Shown in pieces: positions 26,890 to 36,121 of a DNA stretch of 64,000 bases. The stretch lies in contig NZ_CP039457.1 of assembly GCF_004843545.1 (NCBI RefSeq), positions 1,020,501-1,084,500 on the forward strand. The letters run 5' to 3'. The translations under genes and the position numbers were made by a program. This DNA is from Streptococcus pasteurianus. GTDB taxonomy: Bacteria; Bacillota; Bacilli; Lactobacillales; Streptococcaceae. Positions within the stretch are counted from its first letter, which is position 1; each line of letters begins with the position of its first letter. Below the pieces are notes generated by a model that did not search any database, was not told the origin of the DNA, and saw only the letters and a list, made by a program, of their open reading frames with translations.

Positions 26890-26948
26890 CTGTGGATTAG
26901 TATCGTTTACCAATCGATTTGGTGATTTAAAAGAAGCTCTAACCACAG
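26890..26948 (+). ncRNA. candidate IS110 guide-RNA remnant (structured region)
   Basis: CTGTGG-A-TTAG pairs with CTAA-CCACAG (outer stem, 26890-26900 / 26939-26948), enclosing ACCAA/TTGGT (26909-26923). IS110 elements encode a structured bridge RNA in the left-end region just upstream of the transposase, which is the position here. The element is broken, so this could be a remnant. The identity is inferred from position and folding only. Confidence 0.35.
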
Positions 26949-26985
26949 CTCTTTGTTTAATTGGTAATGAGAATGATAACGCTTT

Positions 26986-27023
26986 GACATTTTATCTTGT
27001 ATTCTTACACAAGATAAAATGTC
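26986..27023. repeat. 15-bp perfect inverted repeat beside the IS110 fragment
   Basis: GACATTTTATCTTGT (26986-27000) and ACAAGATAAAATGTC (27009-27023) with an 8-base loop. It lies 35 bases before the transposase fragment. It may be part of the insertion-sequence left end, its target hairpin, or a terminator of the interrupted uronate operon. Confidence 0.7.
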
Positions 27024-27057
27024 CGTGGAACGAACAACAGTCGCTAATCGTTTTGAA

Positions 27058-27275
27058 ATGAACCAAAACCTTATGTTCTATGTTGGTGTTAATATTGCTA
27101 AAAATAAACACGATTTAGCCTGTATCAGTGAGACTGGAGAAATGGTGATGACTAACTTTAAGCTTGCCAAATCACAATCTCTTAGAAAAACTAAGACAGG
27201 TAGGAAAGATGCCCTTTTAATGGCTCATAAGCTACGCTCTGACGTGACCATTGAACGTTATCAAATAGATAGGGA
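27058..27275 (+). mobile_element. IS110-family transposase fragment
   Basis: The frame encodes MNQNLMFYVGVNIAKNKHDL followed by ACISETGEMV, the N-terminus of an IS110 DEDD transposase. It then jumps in frame to SLRKTKTGRKDALLMAHKLR and RSDVTIERY, a region normally ~70 residues further on. An internal in-frame deletion is therefore clear, and the C-terminal two thirds are missing. The first catalytic Asp (normally VGIDIAK) is Asn here (VGVNIAK). The fragment sits between uxuA (ends 27279) and uxuB on the opposite strand and cannot be active. Confidence 0.85.
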
Positions 27276-27278
27276 CGA

Positions 27279-28373
27279 TTACATATCTTCAACTGTTTTT
27301 TTAACAATTCCAAAATCAGGTGTTTTTCCTGCTGCACGCATGTTAGCTTCATACAAGCCATTGAAGTAGGTAGCACCTAATGCACGATCATACAAGCCAT
27401 ACCCAGGAGTTTTCGTCTGATCTCCCCAAATACGTCGACCATGATCAGGACGAAGTGCTCCCTTCCAATCATATGCAACTAATAACTTCACAATGGCATT
27501 CATATCAATATCACCTGCTTGTGATAAATGAGCTGTCTCTTGGAAGCCCCAGTCTCCAGCAGTTACATTGCGTGTGTGCATAAAGTTAATGCGATTACGC
27601 TTTAGGGCATATTCAGTCATGGCGATAACATCATTTTTGGGATTTGAAGCATAAGAACCTACACACATGGTAATACCGTTGTTTTCTGAATCATAAATAT
27701 CCAAAAACCGTTCAACAGCATCTTGTCCAGTGATAATTCGAGGGAGACCAAAAATCCTATACGGAGGATCATCAGGGTGAATTGCCATTTTTACTCCAGC
27801 AGCCTCAGCAGTTGGCATAATTGCTTTGATGAAGTATTCTAGATTCATCCATAAATCTTCTTCTGAAATATTATGACGATAATTTTCAATAATAGCTTTC
27901 ATCTCTTCTTTTGAATAAGATGAATCCCAGCCCGGTAGATTTAAATCATCTGCTATAGGATCAACATCTTCTAAATCCGATTTCAAAAAGGCTAATGACG
28001 TTGAACCGTCTGGTAGTGGGTGATTAAGATCTGAACGCGTCCAGTCAAAGACTGGCATAAAATTATAACAAACAACTGGAATCCCTGCTTTTCCAACGTT
28101 TTCAATAGATGTCTTATAATTTTCAATCAATTTATCTCGATTAGGTTTACCTTGTTTGATATCTTCATGAACCGGAATTGATTCGATAACAGTAATTTCA
28201 AGACCAGCATCTTCAACTGTTTTTTTCAACTCTAAAATATTTTCTAATGGCCAAGCTTGTCCAACCGGAACATCGTAAACAGCTGTCACTATCCCTTGCA
28301 TTCCTGGAATAGCTTTTATTTCTTCAAGTGATACGGGATCATTTTTCCCATACCAGCGAAACGACATTTTCAT
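27279..28373 (-). CDS. uxuA: mannonate dehydratase
   Basis: A 364-residue TIM-barrel enzyme converting D-mannonate to 2-keto-3-deoxygluconate. MSFRWYGKNDPVSLEEIKAI at the start, then VCYNFMPVFDWTRSDL, KMAIHPDDPPYRIFGLPRI and the later ALRPDHGRRIWGD carry the Mn-binding His, Asp and Cys residues typical of UxuA. Length fits the family. It follows uxaC in the operon, and an IS110 relic lies right after its stop codon. Confidence 0.96.
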   Translation of the reverse strand: MKMSFRWYGKNDPVSLEEIKAIPGMQGIVTAVYDVPVGQAWPLENILELKKTVEDAGLEITVIESIPVHEDIKQGKPNRDKLIENYKTSIENVGKAGIPVVCYNFMPVFDWTRSDLNHPLPDGSTSLAFLKSDLEDVDPIADDLNLPGWDSSYSKEEMKAIIENYRHNISEEDLWMNLEYFIKAIMPTAEAAGVKMAIHPDDPPYRIFGLPRIITGQDAVERFLDIYDSENNGITMCVGSYASNPKNDVIAMTEYALKRNRINFMHTRNVTAGDWGFQETAHLSQAGDIDMNAIVKLLVAYDWKGALRPDHGRRIWGDQTKTPGYGLYDRALGATYFNGLYEANMRAAGKTPDFGIVKKTVEDM

Positions 28374-28438
28374 AATAATTCCTCAAACCTCAGTTTTTAT
28401 CATTTCTAAAATGAAAATAAAACTGATTTTTTCCTTTC

Positions 28439-29836
28439 TTAGTTAAAATATTCTACTGCATTGTTGTAAGCAATATCTTTTGCTAGTTGACCAATTGCTT
28501 CATAGTCTTCAGGAACTTCTCCATCTATTATCCATTGCCCCAAGAAGGAAGCTAAGATACGTCGGAAGTAATCGTGTCGTTGATACGATAGGAAACTACG
28601 AGAGTCTGTCAACATACCAACGAAATTAGCTAATACACCTTGTTCAGATAAAGCAGTCATTTGACTCAGCATACCTGACTTGGTGTCTGCAAACCACCAA
28701 CCTGCTCCAAACTGAAGATAAGATTTGACGTTCTCCTCATTACTTTGGAAATTAGCTATAGTATTGGCTACAGTGATGTTATAACTTGGATTCAAATTAT
28801 ACCAAATCATTTTAGGTAACTGATTTTTTTGAGCAAGGTTATCTAGAAGATGATTCATGTTGACTGCAAGTGAAACTTGATCACCAAGGGAATCTACTCC
28901 TACATCCGCTCCTAATTTTTCATAAATACCTGTGTGATTATTGCGAAGTGCTCCAAAATGCACCTGAGTTACAAAACCATATTGCTTATATAAACGGCAC
29001 AACTCTGCAAAAACAGCTGTTTGCCATTGGTTAATTTCTAACTGATTTGGCCGATATCCTACTTGTACTTTTTTCAAAAGATGATCTAACATTTTAGGAG
29101 TTGTTTCTTCGTAGACAATCTCAGTAAAACTAATATCACTGGCTTTGCAACCATTTTCAGCAAAATAAGCAATTCGTTGTTCTAAGGCAGAGATAAGATC
29201 TTTAAATGTCTCTATTGAAATTTCTGTTACCTGACTTAACCGTTGTGTAAAACTACTAAAGTTTTTATGTTCGATGAAGGCTTCGTCTGGACGAAAAGTT
29301 GGAGCAACTTCTGTTTCAAAAGTTTTGTCCGCAGCTAACTTTTTATGCCATTCTAATGTGTCTAACGGATGATCCGTTGTTCCGATAAAAGTAACTTTAC
29401 TATCTCTAATCAATTTACGAGGACTGATTTTTTTATCTATAAGATATTGATTGACACGATTATAGATAGATTCAGCATTTTCTTCCGTTAAGACTTCCTC
29501 TACGCCAAAGACATTTCTCAATTCCATAGCTGACCAGTGATAAACAGGGTTACCGTACGCTCTAGATAGGCTGCGTGCAAAAGCTTTAAATTTATCTAGT
29601 CGACTAGCTGACCCCGTGATTTCTTCCTCGGAGATGCCTTGAGCTCGCATAAGACGCCATTTATAGTGATCCCCACCAAGCCATAAATCAACAATATTAT
29701 CATAAACCTTATCTTCAAAGATTTCTTTTGGATCAAGGTGACAGTGATAATCAAAAATAGGTTGATCTTTAATCTGCTCATACAATTTACAAGCTGCTTC
29801 ATTAGTTAACATAAAATTTTTATCATTGAATCCCAT
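28439..29836 (-). CDS. uxaC: glucuronate isomerase
   Basis: A 465-residue enzyme of the amidohydrolase-like superfamily that isomerises D-glucuronate to D-fructuronate (and galacturonate to tagaturonate). The signature [13 protein letters not shown] (~24-36), [13 protein letters not shown] and [20 protein letters not shown] (~405-424) are diagnostic. It overlaps the end of kdgA by 14 bases, showing coupled translation, and precedes uxuA. Confidence 0.96.
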   Translation of the reverse strand: MGFNDKNFMLTNEAACKLYEQIKDQPIFDYHCHLDPKEIFEDKVYDNIVDLWLGGDHYKWRLMRAQGISEEEITGSASRLDKFKAFARSLSRAYGNPVYHWSAMELRNVFGVEEVLTEENAESIYNRVNQYLIDKKISPRKLIRDSKVTFIGTTDHPLDTLEWHKKLAADKTFETEVAPTFRPDEAFIEHKNFSSFTQRLSQVTEISIETFKDLISALEQRIAYFAENGCKASDISFTEIVYEETTPKMLDHLLKKVQVGYRPNQLEINQWQTAVFAELCRLYKQYGFVTQVHFGALRNNHTGIYEKLGADVGVDSLGDQVSLAVNMNHLLDNLAQKNQLPKMIWYNLNPSYNITVANTIANFQSNEENVKSYLQFGAGWWFADTKSGMLSQMTALSEQGVLANFVGMLTDSRSFLSYQRHDYFRRILASFLGQWIIDGEVPEDYEAIGQLAKDIAYNNAVEYFN

Positions 29837-30458
29837 TTTGACCTCCTATTGCTGCTACAAATTCTTTAGCTATTTCTGTCACCGAATTATACCCTTCACT
29901 ATCCACTCGAGCAGCTAGAGCCGATCCTATACCAACTGCACAGGCTCCAGCTTTTTTCCATTCAGCAACATTGACTGCTGAAACGCCTCCAGAAGGCATT
30001 AAATCTACTTGAGGAATAGGGCCATGAATGTCTTTGATAAAACTCGGTCCTACGACACCTCCTGGAAATACTTTAATAATTGGACATCCAGCCTTCATTG
30101 CTGTCACAATCTCTGTTGCTGTAGCACAACCAGGAAAATAAAGATTTCCTTCTTGGTTAGCGATAGTTGCAATATCTTGAGAAAAATATGGACTCACTAA
30201 AAACTGCGCTCCTGCTGCAATTGCTTTATGAGCAAGTTCTGGTGTCATTACTGTTCCAGCTCCTATAACTACATCTTCACAATCTGCAAATTCCTCAGAT
30301 AAATCACTGATGACTTGTACCGCATTTGGCGTCGAAAATGTAATTTCAATATTACGAATCCCACCTGCGATAGCACGGCGTGAAATTTCTTTTGCATCCT
30401 TTTCATCCTTGCCACGTATAACAGCAAAGAAATAATTTTTTTTTAAAATAGTTAACAT
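29823..30458 (-). CDS. kdgA: KHG/KDPG aldolase
   Basis: A 211-residue class I aldolase that splits 2-keto-3-deoxy-6-phosphogluconate into pyruvate and glyceraldehyde-3-phosphate. Motifs are [32 protein letters not shown] and the Schiff-base region [19 protein letters not shown], with Lys near 134. It is the first gene of the kdgA-uxaC-uxuA operon, behind a promoter with the GntR operator between -35 and -10. The ribosome site is AGGAGGAATAT. Confidence 0.95.
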   Translation of the reverse strand: MLTILKKNYFFAVIRGKDEKDAKEISRRAIAGGIRNIEITFSTPNAVQVISDLSEEFADCEDVVIGAGTVMTPELAHKAIAAGAQFLVSPYFSQDIATIANQEGNLYFPGCATATEIVTAMKAGCPIIKVFPGGVVGPSFIKDIHGPIPQVDLMPSGGVSAVNVAEWKKAGACAVGIGSALAARVDSEGYNSVTEIAKEFVAAIGGQNGIQ

Positions 30459-30495
30459 ATATTCCTCCTGTATTTGTAATCGCTATCATAATTAC

Positions 30496-30524
30496 ATTAT
30501 AGAAGTCATCAGATGATTTGTCAA
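30496..30524 (-). promoter_or_regulatory. kdgA operon promoter with operator in the spacer
   Basis: -35 TTGACA (30519-30524), 17-bp spacer, consensus -10 TATAAT (30496-30501). The operator TCATC-A-GATGA (30506-30516) lies wholly in the spacer, so a bound repressor would exclude RNA polymerase. The same palindrome occurs at 23829 and 35830. Confidence 0.85.
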
Positions 30525-30542
30525 GCTTTTTACTGAAAAAAT

Positions 30543-30575
30543 AAAAAAAGATTGAGAGGTACTCAACCTTTTTTT
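30543..30575 (-). terminator. terminator after the GntR gene
   Basis: AAGATTGAG / CTCAACCTT (one mismatch) with a 5-base loop, flanked by seven A's and seven T's, so it could work in both directions. It separates the symporter-kdgK-uidA-gntR operon from the kdgA operon. Confidence 0.8.
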
Positions 30576-30596
30576 ATTTTAATTCTATAAACAAAT

Positions 30597-31316
30597 TTAT
30601 TTTGATTTTGGTAACCCTTGAATGTCTATATCCTTTTCGTACCAATCGTTTAACACTGTTTGCCTAACTGTTAAAATATGTGACAACATACTATCGTAAG
30701 CAGCTATAGGATGTCTGGATTGAATCGCTTTTAAGATATTCCTATGTGCTTCAATACTTGATTGTTTCATCCGACGATTTGTATAATCTTCATTAATGAT
30801 TTGGATGGATTCGTTAATAACAGGGATTAAACTTTTAACAGCAACATTACCACTCATTTCTGCTAATAAGCTGTGGAATTGCACATCCAGTTCTAGATGT
30901 TTCGGATCGTCCGCTGCTAGTGCTTCTTCGATCTCAATCGCAATTTGTTCCAGTCGCTGGATATCCTCTTCCTTTCCGAATTGGGCTGCGCGTTCAGCGA
31001 TTCTAGGCTCTAATAAATACCTTAATTCAAATAAATCAGTCGTTAACTTAATGCGATCTTTCACAAAAGCAAAGCCAAAAGGATCTTCTACTACTCCTCG
31101 CTTAGAACTAATATAAGTTCCTGAGCCTTGTCTCACTTCAAGGATATTGCGAGCCACAAGACTCCTGACTGCTTCACGAACAGTGCTGCGTCCTGCTCCA
31201 AGTGCTTCAGATAGATCATATTCGTTAGGCAATTTTTGCCCAACTTCGTAACCATTATCTAAAATAAATGCCATCAAACGCTCAGCAGTTTTGTCAACCA
31301 GTGGCCGATCTGCCAT
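30597..31316 (-). CDS. FadR/FCD-type GntR regulator of the uronate locus
   Basis: A 239-residue regulator. The N-terminal winged helix has the pattern LPNEYDLSEALGAGRSTVRE and ILEVRQGSGTYI. The C-terminal all-helical FCD ligand domain (~80-220) includes ELRYLLEPRIAERAAQ and DVQFHSLLAEMSGN with metal-binding Asp/His. This is the ExuR/UxuR-type architecture; the ligand is probably glucuronate, fructuronate or mannonate. It is encoded within the locus after uidA. The TCATC-W-GATGA palindrome in three promoters is its likely operator. Confidence 0.9.
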   Translation of the reverse strand: MADRPLVDKTAERLMAFILDNGYEVGQKLPNEYDLSEALGAGRSTVREAVRSLVARNILEVRQGSGTYISSKRGVVEDPFGFAFVKDRIKLTTDLFELRYLLEPRIAERAAQFGKEEDIQRLEQIAIEIEEALAADDPKHLELDVQFHSLLAEMSGNVAVKSLIPVINESIQIINEDYTNRRMKQSSIEAHRNILKAIQSRHPIAAYDSMLSHILTVRQTVLNDWYEKDIDIQGLPKSK

Positions 31317-31346
31317 AATCTTTCCTCCTAAATCAGTTTAGGACTA

Positions 31347-33146
31347 TTATACTATTTTTTTAGACTTATAACCATAATTAGGAATAGATTCCCAACGTTT
31401 TTTGAAGTGTCTTACTACGCTTTTAGGTTGTCGATTTCGAGAAAATAGACCTTTATGATTCCCTTGTACGCGAAGAATCATTAAGTTGGTTTCAAAATCA
31501 GCAAAATTCCAGACTTGCTCACCAACCAGATTAGGAATACTATCAAATACTTTGTGACTCATATCATAAAAATCAATTTGGAACTCTTCAGTATAAGGAG
31601 TATGCCACATAGAATGAAGGCCAGGAAGAGTATCAGCACCATATTCTGTCATCACAATAGGTTTATCAGGGTATAGTGCTTGCCACTCTTCTAACTCTTT
31701 CCCTAATTCCTCTTCTGCTTTCACCAAATTTCCGTGTTCAACATACCAACCATAATAGCGGTTGAGACAGATAACATCAACAAGATCCATAGCTTTATCG
31801 TTTTTTGGATTTGCCATCATAATATTGACGAGAGTAACTGGACGTTTTTCAGGGTCTAAATCTTTATATAACTTGACCAAAGGTTCAAAATACTCATGTG
31901 CTCCTTCTTCGTGACTTGCTGGTTCATTAGCAACAACCCACATAACCACCGAAGGATGATTTTTGTCTCTCTTAACTAATTCTGCAATAACTTGCTCATG
32001 TGCTTCTTTCGTTTTCATGACATTCCAAGTCCCATTATCTTTAGGAGATAAATCTAAAGAGGCATTGAAGTTCTGGAATAAACCAACTGCTGGAACTTCA
32101 TCGATAACAACAACACCTAATCTATCAGCTAAACGCATCATTTCTTCTGAATAAGGATAATGAGAGGTTCTGAATGAATTAGCTCCAATTTCTTTTAATA
32201 AATTCAAATCTAATAAGTTAGCCGCTTCGTTCAAGCCTCTTCCATTGATAAAGGTGTCTTCGTGTTTTCCAAAGCCCTTGAAATAAAACGGTTTTTCATT
32301 AATTAAAAACTGTCCATCTGCAACACGGATACTTCGGACACCGAATGGCTCATCATAAGTATCGACAACTTCCTCGTCTTTTATTAATTCAACATGGACT
32401 GTATATAAGTAAGCATCCAAAACTTCCCATAGCCTAACATTATGAAGTGTAGTTGAGCCATTTTCTAAAATAGCTACTTCTTTATGCTCCTCATCAAATA
32501 TCGTAATATTGATATCATCTACTTCTTGACTAGAAGTTACATCAACATTAACAATCGCTGACTTTAAATCATCAGATAACTGACTTGTAATCACTAGATC
32601 TGAAATGTGAATCTTAGGTCGAACAATGAGTTTGATTGGTCGATGAATTCCTGCATAATTGAAGAAATCAAAATTCTCTTGAACCTTCTTCTTAACGCTT
32701 CCATCTTCTCTCACTTCCTCGCTATAGTTACCGACCGGAAGCGTCTTATAATTAAGTTCGTTATTGGCACAAATAGAAACTTTTATTCTGTCTTCTGACA
32801 GAAGTTTTTCTGGAATGATAACTTCAAATGGAGTAAATCCCCCACTATGTTCTCCTAAAAATTCTCCGTTCACATAAATTTTAGCGTGGTGTGTGACTGA
32901 TCCAAAACGCAAGACTGCCTCTTGATTTTCTCCAATTGGAGGTAATTCTATAAAGCGCTCGTACCAGAAATCTCCAATATAATTCCTTTTTTCTTCATCT
33001 ACAACAACATCATTAAATGATGTTGGTACCATCATAACTTCACTTGAGCTCAAAAGTTTTTTTGGATCATGACTACCAAGTTTAAAGTTCCATAATCCGT
33101 TTAAATCATAAATACTCCGTGTTTTTGTCAATATTGGATATAACAT
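31347..33146 (-). CDS. uidA: beta-glucuronidase (GH2)
   Basis: A 599-residue GH2 enzyme without signal peptide, so it acts in the cytoplasm on imported glucuronides. The N-terminal sugar-binding domain (LWNFKLGS, EHSGGFTPFEV) and immunoglobulin-like domain precede a TIM barrel. The acid/base Glu is in MWVVANEPASHEEGAHEYF (~408) and the nucleophile Glu in PIVMTEYGADTLPG (~500). NRYYGWY and the late FADFETNLMILRVQGN, with the NxK-type GNHKGLF, are features of true glucuronidases. It lies 10 bases after kdgK. Confidence 0.95.
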   Translation of the reverse strand: MLYPILTKTRSIYDLNGLWNFKLGSHDPKKLLSSSEVMMVPTSFNDVVVDEEKRNYIGDFWYERFIELPPIGENQEAVLRFGSVTHHAKIYVNGEFLGEHSGGFTPFEVIIPEKLLSEDRIKVSICANNELNYKTLPVGNYSEEVREDGSVKKKVQENFDFFNYAGIHRPIKLIVRPKIHISDLVITSQLSDDLKSAIVNVDVTSSQEVDDINITIFDEEHKEVAILENGSTTLHNVRLWEVLDAYLYTVHVELIKDEEVVDTYDEPFGVRSIRVADGQFLINEKPFYFKGFGKHEDTFINGRGLNEAANLLDLNLLKEIGANSFRTSHYPYSEEMMRLADRLGVVVIDEVPAVGLFQNFNASLDLSPKDNGTWNVMKTKEAHEQVIAELVKRDKNHPSVVMWVVANEPASHEEGAHEYFEPLVKLYKDLDPEKRPVTLVNIMMANPKNDKAMDLVDVICLNRYYGWYVEHGNLVKAEEELGKELEEWQALYPDKPIVMTEYGADTLPGLHSMWHTPYTEEFQIDFYDMSHKVFDSIPNLVGEQVWNFADFETNLMILRVQGNHKGLFSRNRQPKSVVRHFKKRWESIPNYGYKSKKIV

Positions 33147-33156
33147 ATCATTTCTC

Positions 33157-34188
33157 CTATCGTTTAATATCTAAATCACCTTTTGTCATAAACTGTGTAA
33201 TATCTTTTTTAGTCACTATATTAATATCACCCTCGATAGTGTGCTTGAATTTAAAACTAGCCATTCCAAGTTCTAAAGTTTCTTTAACTGAAGCGTTTTC
33301 AATAAGACCATAAATAATACCTGCTGTAAATGCATCACCAGTTCCTACACGATCCAACACCTGTATTGACTCACGGTCTGTTTCATATAATTTCTCATCT
33401 TGTCCATCATATAAATAGGCTTTTAAAAGATACTCATTAGTCGCACCGATTTCGCGTTCTGTAAAAGCAATATACTTCAAATCATACTGATCAACCATTG
33501 CTTTTAAAACCATTAACAATGCATCGCGATCTTTATAAGGTCTTGATAAGCCTAAATCATCTTTTAAGTCAGTTCCACGTTCACTTACTATCGAAACAGG
33601 CTCAATTCCAATACATACGTCTGCTAAAGAAACTAGTTTTGATAACTGCTCCCGTGCATCTTGAAATGATTTCCAAAGACTCTCACGGTAATTCAAGTCA
33701 AATGAAATAGGAATGTTTTGGTCTTTCGCTTTAGCCATTAAAGCAAGTGCAATATCGTAAATTCTAGGATTTAATGCTACTGTTATACCGCTAATATGAA
33801 GCCAATCCATATCTTCTATAATAGCATCTAAATCGTAATCTGATAATTGAGATTCATAAAATGATGAATACTTACGATCATACAAAACACGACTACTTCT
33901 TAAAGAAAAACCTTTTTGATAGTAATAAATTCCAAGCCTATTTCCTGTTTTAACTAAATGTTCTTGATCTATTTGATGTGCAAACAAGAAAGACTCTGCC
34001 ATGTGACCTAAGTCATTATCTGGTATAGCAGATACTATAGAAACTTTGTGCCCCAACTGTCCTAAGGTTGAAAGAACATTAAGTTCTGAACCTCCAAATT
34101 GGCAGTCTAACTGTGTAGCCTGAGTGAGCGTTTGATGCTGTGGAGGTGATAACCTTAACATAATTTCTCCAAAAGCAACAACCTTCAT
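33157..34188 (-). CDS. kdgK: 2-keto-3-deoxygluconate kinase
   Basis: A 343-residue PfkB/ribokinase-family kinase that phosphorylates KDG to KDPG. It starts MKVVAFGEIMLRLSPP; the substrate-side GGSELNVLSTLGQLG (~32-46) and the catalytic LDRVGTGDAFTAGIIYG (Asp near 282) are clear. The gene lies between the symporter gene and uidA in one operon. Together with kdgA it completes the lower half of the pathway. Confidence 0.93.
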   Translation of the reverse strand: MKVVAFGEIMLRLSPPQHQTLTQATQLDCQFGGSELNVLSTLGQLGHKVSIVSAIPDNDLGHMAESFLFAHQIDQEHLVKTGNRLGIYYYQKGFSLRSSRVLYDRKYSSFYESQLSDYDLDAIIEDMDWLHISGITVALNPRIYDIALALMAKAKDQNIPISFDLNYRESLWKSFQDAREQLSKLVSLADVCIGIEPVSIVSERGTDLKDDLGLSRPYKDRDALLMVLKAMVDQYDLKYIAFTEREIGATNEYLLKAYLYDGQDEKLYETDRESIQVLDRVGTGDAFTAGIIYGLIENASVKETLELGMASFKFKHTIEGDINIVTKKDITQFMTKGDLDIKR

Positions 34189-34237
34189 TTCAACCCCTCC
34201 TTATAATAAACGAGTATTTGTAAAAAATTATTTTTCC

Positions 34238-35773
34238 TTAATCTAACGGATATTTAGATAAATCCACATATTCCATATCAGAAAGTGGAACATTCTTAGC
34301 AATGTCTCTAACACGTTCTTCATCTTTTGCGGCTTTCATAACATGTATTTTTTCTTGAATACGAGTCATTTCTTTAACATCTAACTTGTAGTAATGCATT
34401 AGGAAAAGAGAAATGCAAAGGAAAGCCGCTGGAATAACAGCAATCAATAAGATAGTAACCCACTTTAATTCAGGTGTCAGTGGTGTTCCAACAGTAGGGT
34501 ATTCTTTTGTAAAGCCGATTGCAGCTACACCCCAACCAATAACCATAGGTGCAAAAGAAGAGGCAATAGAATCTGTTAGTGAAAAAATAGTCCCAATCAT
34601 ACCAGAAACGTAACGCCCAGAAACAGAAGTTTCGTAATCTGAGATATCAGCCCCCATTGTTAAAACTAGTCCTGAAGGGACACTTGATACATAACGCCCA
34701 ACGATATAAGTAATACAGAATAGAATCGTATACAAATTCACATGTGTTAAACTTAATTTTCCAGGTTCACCAAAGAATAGAACGGCTGCAAAAGATAACA
34801 AACCAATAATGCCGATTTTTAGGGCTAAAACATAGGCTGTTCTAAGTCCTTTACGACGAGCAAAGGCAGAAAAAGCAAAATTAATAATCATTCCAGGAAT
34901 AATCACAAGTAAACTAAAGTTTCCTGCTAAATCATAATTGCCAAATAAAATAGCAAAGAGCATTACTGTCATAACAGCATCACTAAATAATTGTGTCACA
35001 AATTTTACTAAAGCAGCAGATAACGATAATACTTGAAGTGGTTTATTCCCTTTAAGAACCTTCCAATAATCTTTTAAATCTGTTTTTTGAGTTTTTTCAC
35101 CTAAGCCAAAGTATTCTTTGCGATCTTTTTGCCAAATTCCAATAATAGCAATCACACCTAAAACCGCTGAAATGCTAATTACCCAAAAGACAAGAACATC
35201 AAACATCTCACCTGTAAAACCACCGTATTGTTTAACCAAGATATTTGTAATCACATAAGCAACAGCTGTTGATAATGCAGTAGTAACAATGCCATCTACC
35301 ATGTTAAAAATAGGACGTTGCTTTGGATCGTTAGTTAAAGCTGTTTGACCAGCCTTTGTGACAGTCTGTTGGAATGAATAACCGATTTTGTGCACAATTA
35401 AAGCAAGTAAAAACATCGGGAATCGTAAAGATTGTCCAAACATATCAATGTTGAATAGGAACCAAAAAGATGCCGCTGTTATTAAATTTCCCAGAATAAT
35501 AATTGGACGATACTTTCCAAATTTTGTATCTGTCTTATCTATAATGATTCCGATAGCAGGGTCAATCACACCATCGAAGATACGAATATACCCCATAATT
35601 TGACTGATAGCAATTGCTGCCAATCCAAGTATTCCTGTCGCAAAATAAGTGATATAGCTAAAAGTAAAAATGTACATGTTACTAGATGAATTGTTCATCG
35701 CAAAACATACAATTTGCCATAATTTTGCTCGATTGTAAGCGACTGTATCGCTTCTCTCCATTTTGTGACTCAT
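34238..35773 (-). CDS. GPH-family glucuronide/sugar:cation symporter
   Basis: A 511-residue transporter with about 12 predicted helices. Motifs IRIFDGVIDPAIGIIIDKTD and FGKYRPIIILGN (~65-95) are hallmarks of the glycoside-pentoside-hexuronide family (MelB/UidB type). It is the first gene of the operon followed by kdgK, uidA and gntR, so it likely imports glucuronides for cytoplasmic cleavage. The exact substrate and the coupling cation are not visible. The promoter has the GntR operator and a cre site. Confidence 0.9.
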   Translation of the reverse strand: MSHKMERSDTVAYNRAKLWQIVCFAMNNSSSNMYIFTFSYITYFATGILGLAAIAISQIMGYIRIFDGVIDPAIGIIIDKTDTKFGKYRPIIILGNLITAASFWFLFNIDMFGQSLRFPMFLLALIVHKIGYSFQQTVTKAGQTALTNDPKQRPIFNMVDGIVTTALSTAVAYVITNILVKQYGGFTGEMFDVLVFWVISISAVLGVIAIIGIWQKDRKEYFGLGEKTQKTDLKDYWKVLKGNKPLQVLSLSAALVKFVTQLFSDAVMTVMLFAILFGNYDLAGNFSLLVIIPGMIINFAFSAFARRKGLRTAYVLALKIGIIGLLSFAAVLFFGEPGKLSLTHVNLYTILFCITYIVGRYVSSVPSGLVLTMGADISDYETSVSGRYVSGMIGTIFSLTDSIASSFAPMVIGWGVAAIGFTKEYPTVGTPLTPELKWVTILLIAVIPAAFLCISLFLMHYYKLDVKEMTRIQEKIHVMKAAKDEERVRDIAKNVPLSDMEYVDLSKYPLD

Positions 35774-35798
35774 CTGAAGTCCTCCTTGTCGCTTTTTA

Positions 35799-35850
35799 TG
35801 AAAGCGTTTTTATTTAGTTATATTTTATTATTCATCAGATGAATTGTCAA
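35799..35850 (-). promoter_or_regulatory. symporter operon promoter with operator and cre
   Basis: -35 TTGACA (35845-35850), 17-bp spacer, -10 TAAAAT (35822-35827). The spacer is almost entirely the perfect 15-bp palindrome ATTCATC-A-GATGAAT (35830-35844). TGAAAGCGTTTTTA (35799-35812), a good cre match, lies in the leader. A second imperfect copy, TCATC-T-GATAA, is at 35906-35916, 74 bp upstream, close to seven helical turns. Confidence 0.82.
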
Positions 35851-36016
35851 TATAAAATTTGAAAAACTTTAAAAATAATGTTTTTTTATTAAAAACGCGC
35901 ATAAATCATCTGATAATTAAGAAGGGCAACTTATTAGAAATTAAAAACATCCATATTTTTAGAGAGTCATGGGGTGAATCAACAAAAATAGCAGTAGAAT
36001 ATTTTATCAAGCTTAA

Positions 36017-36058
36017 TAAAAAAGATTTAGTCCTACGTGGTATAGAACTAAATCTTTT
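36017..36058 (-). terminator. terminator after the ABC-F gene
   Basis: Perfect 11-bp stem AAAGATTTAGT (36021-36031) / ACTAAATCTTT (36047-36057) followed on the minus strand by TTTTTTATT. Apart from this and the promoter elements, 35917-36121 holds nothing I can support. Confidence 0.85.
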
Positions 36059-36121
36059 ACTTAATATTGTCATTTATTATCTTAACTCTTAGAGTTCAAG
36101 ACACAACATTTCTTTTTTATT

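Noticed and set aside
35859..36092. 77-codon plus-strand frame upstream of the symporter operon
   Set aside because: No ribosome site; it runs through the ABC-F terminator hairpin and a GntR operator copy, and has no recognisable protein pattern.
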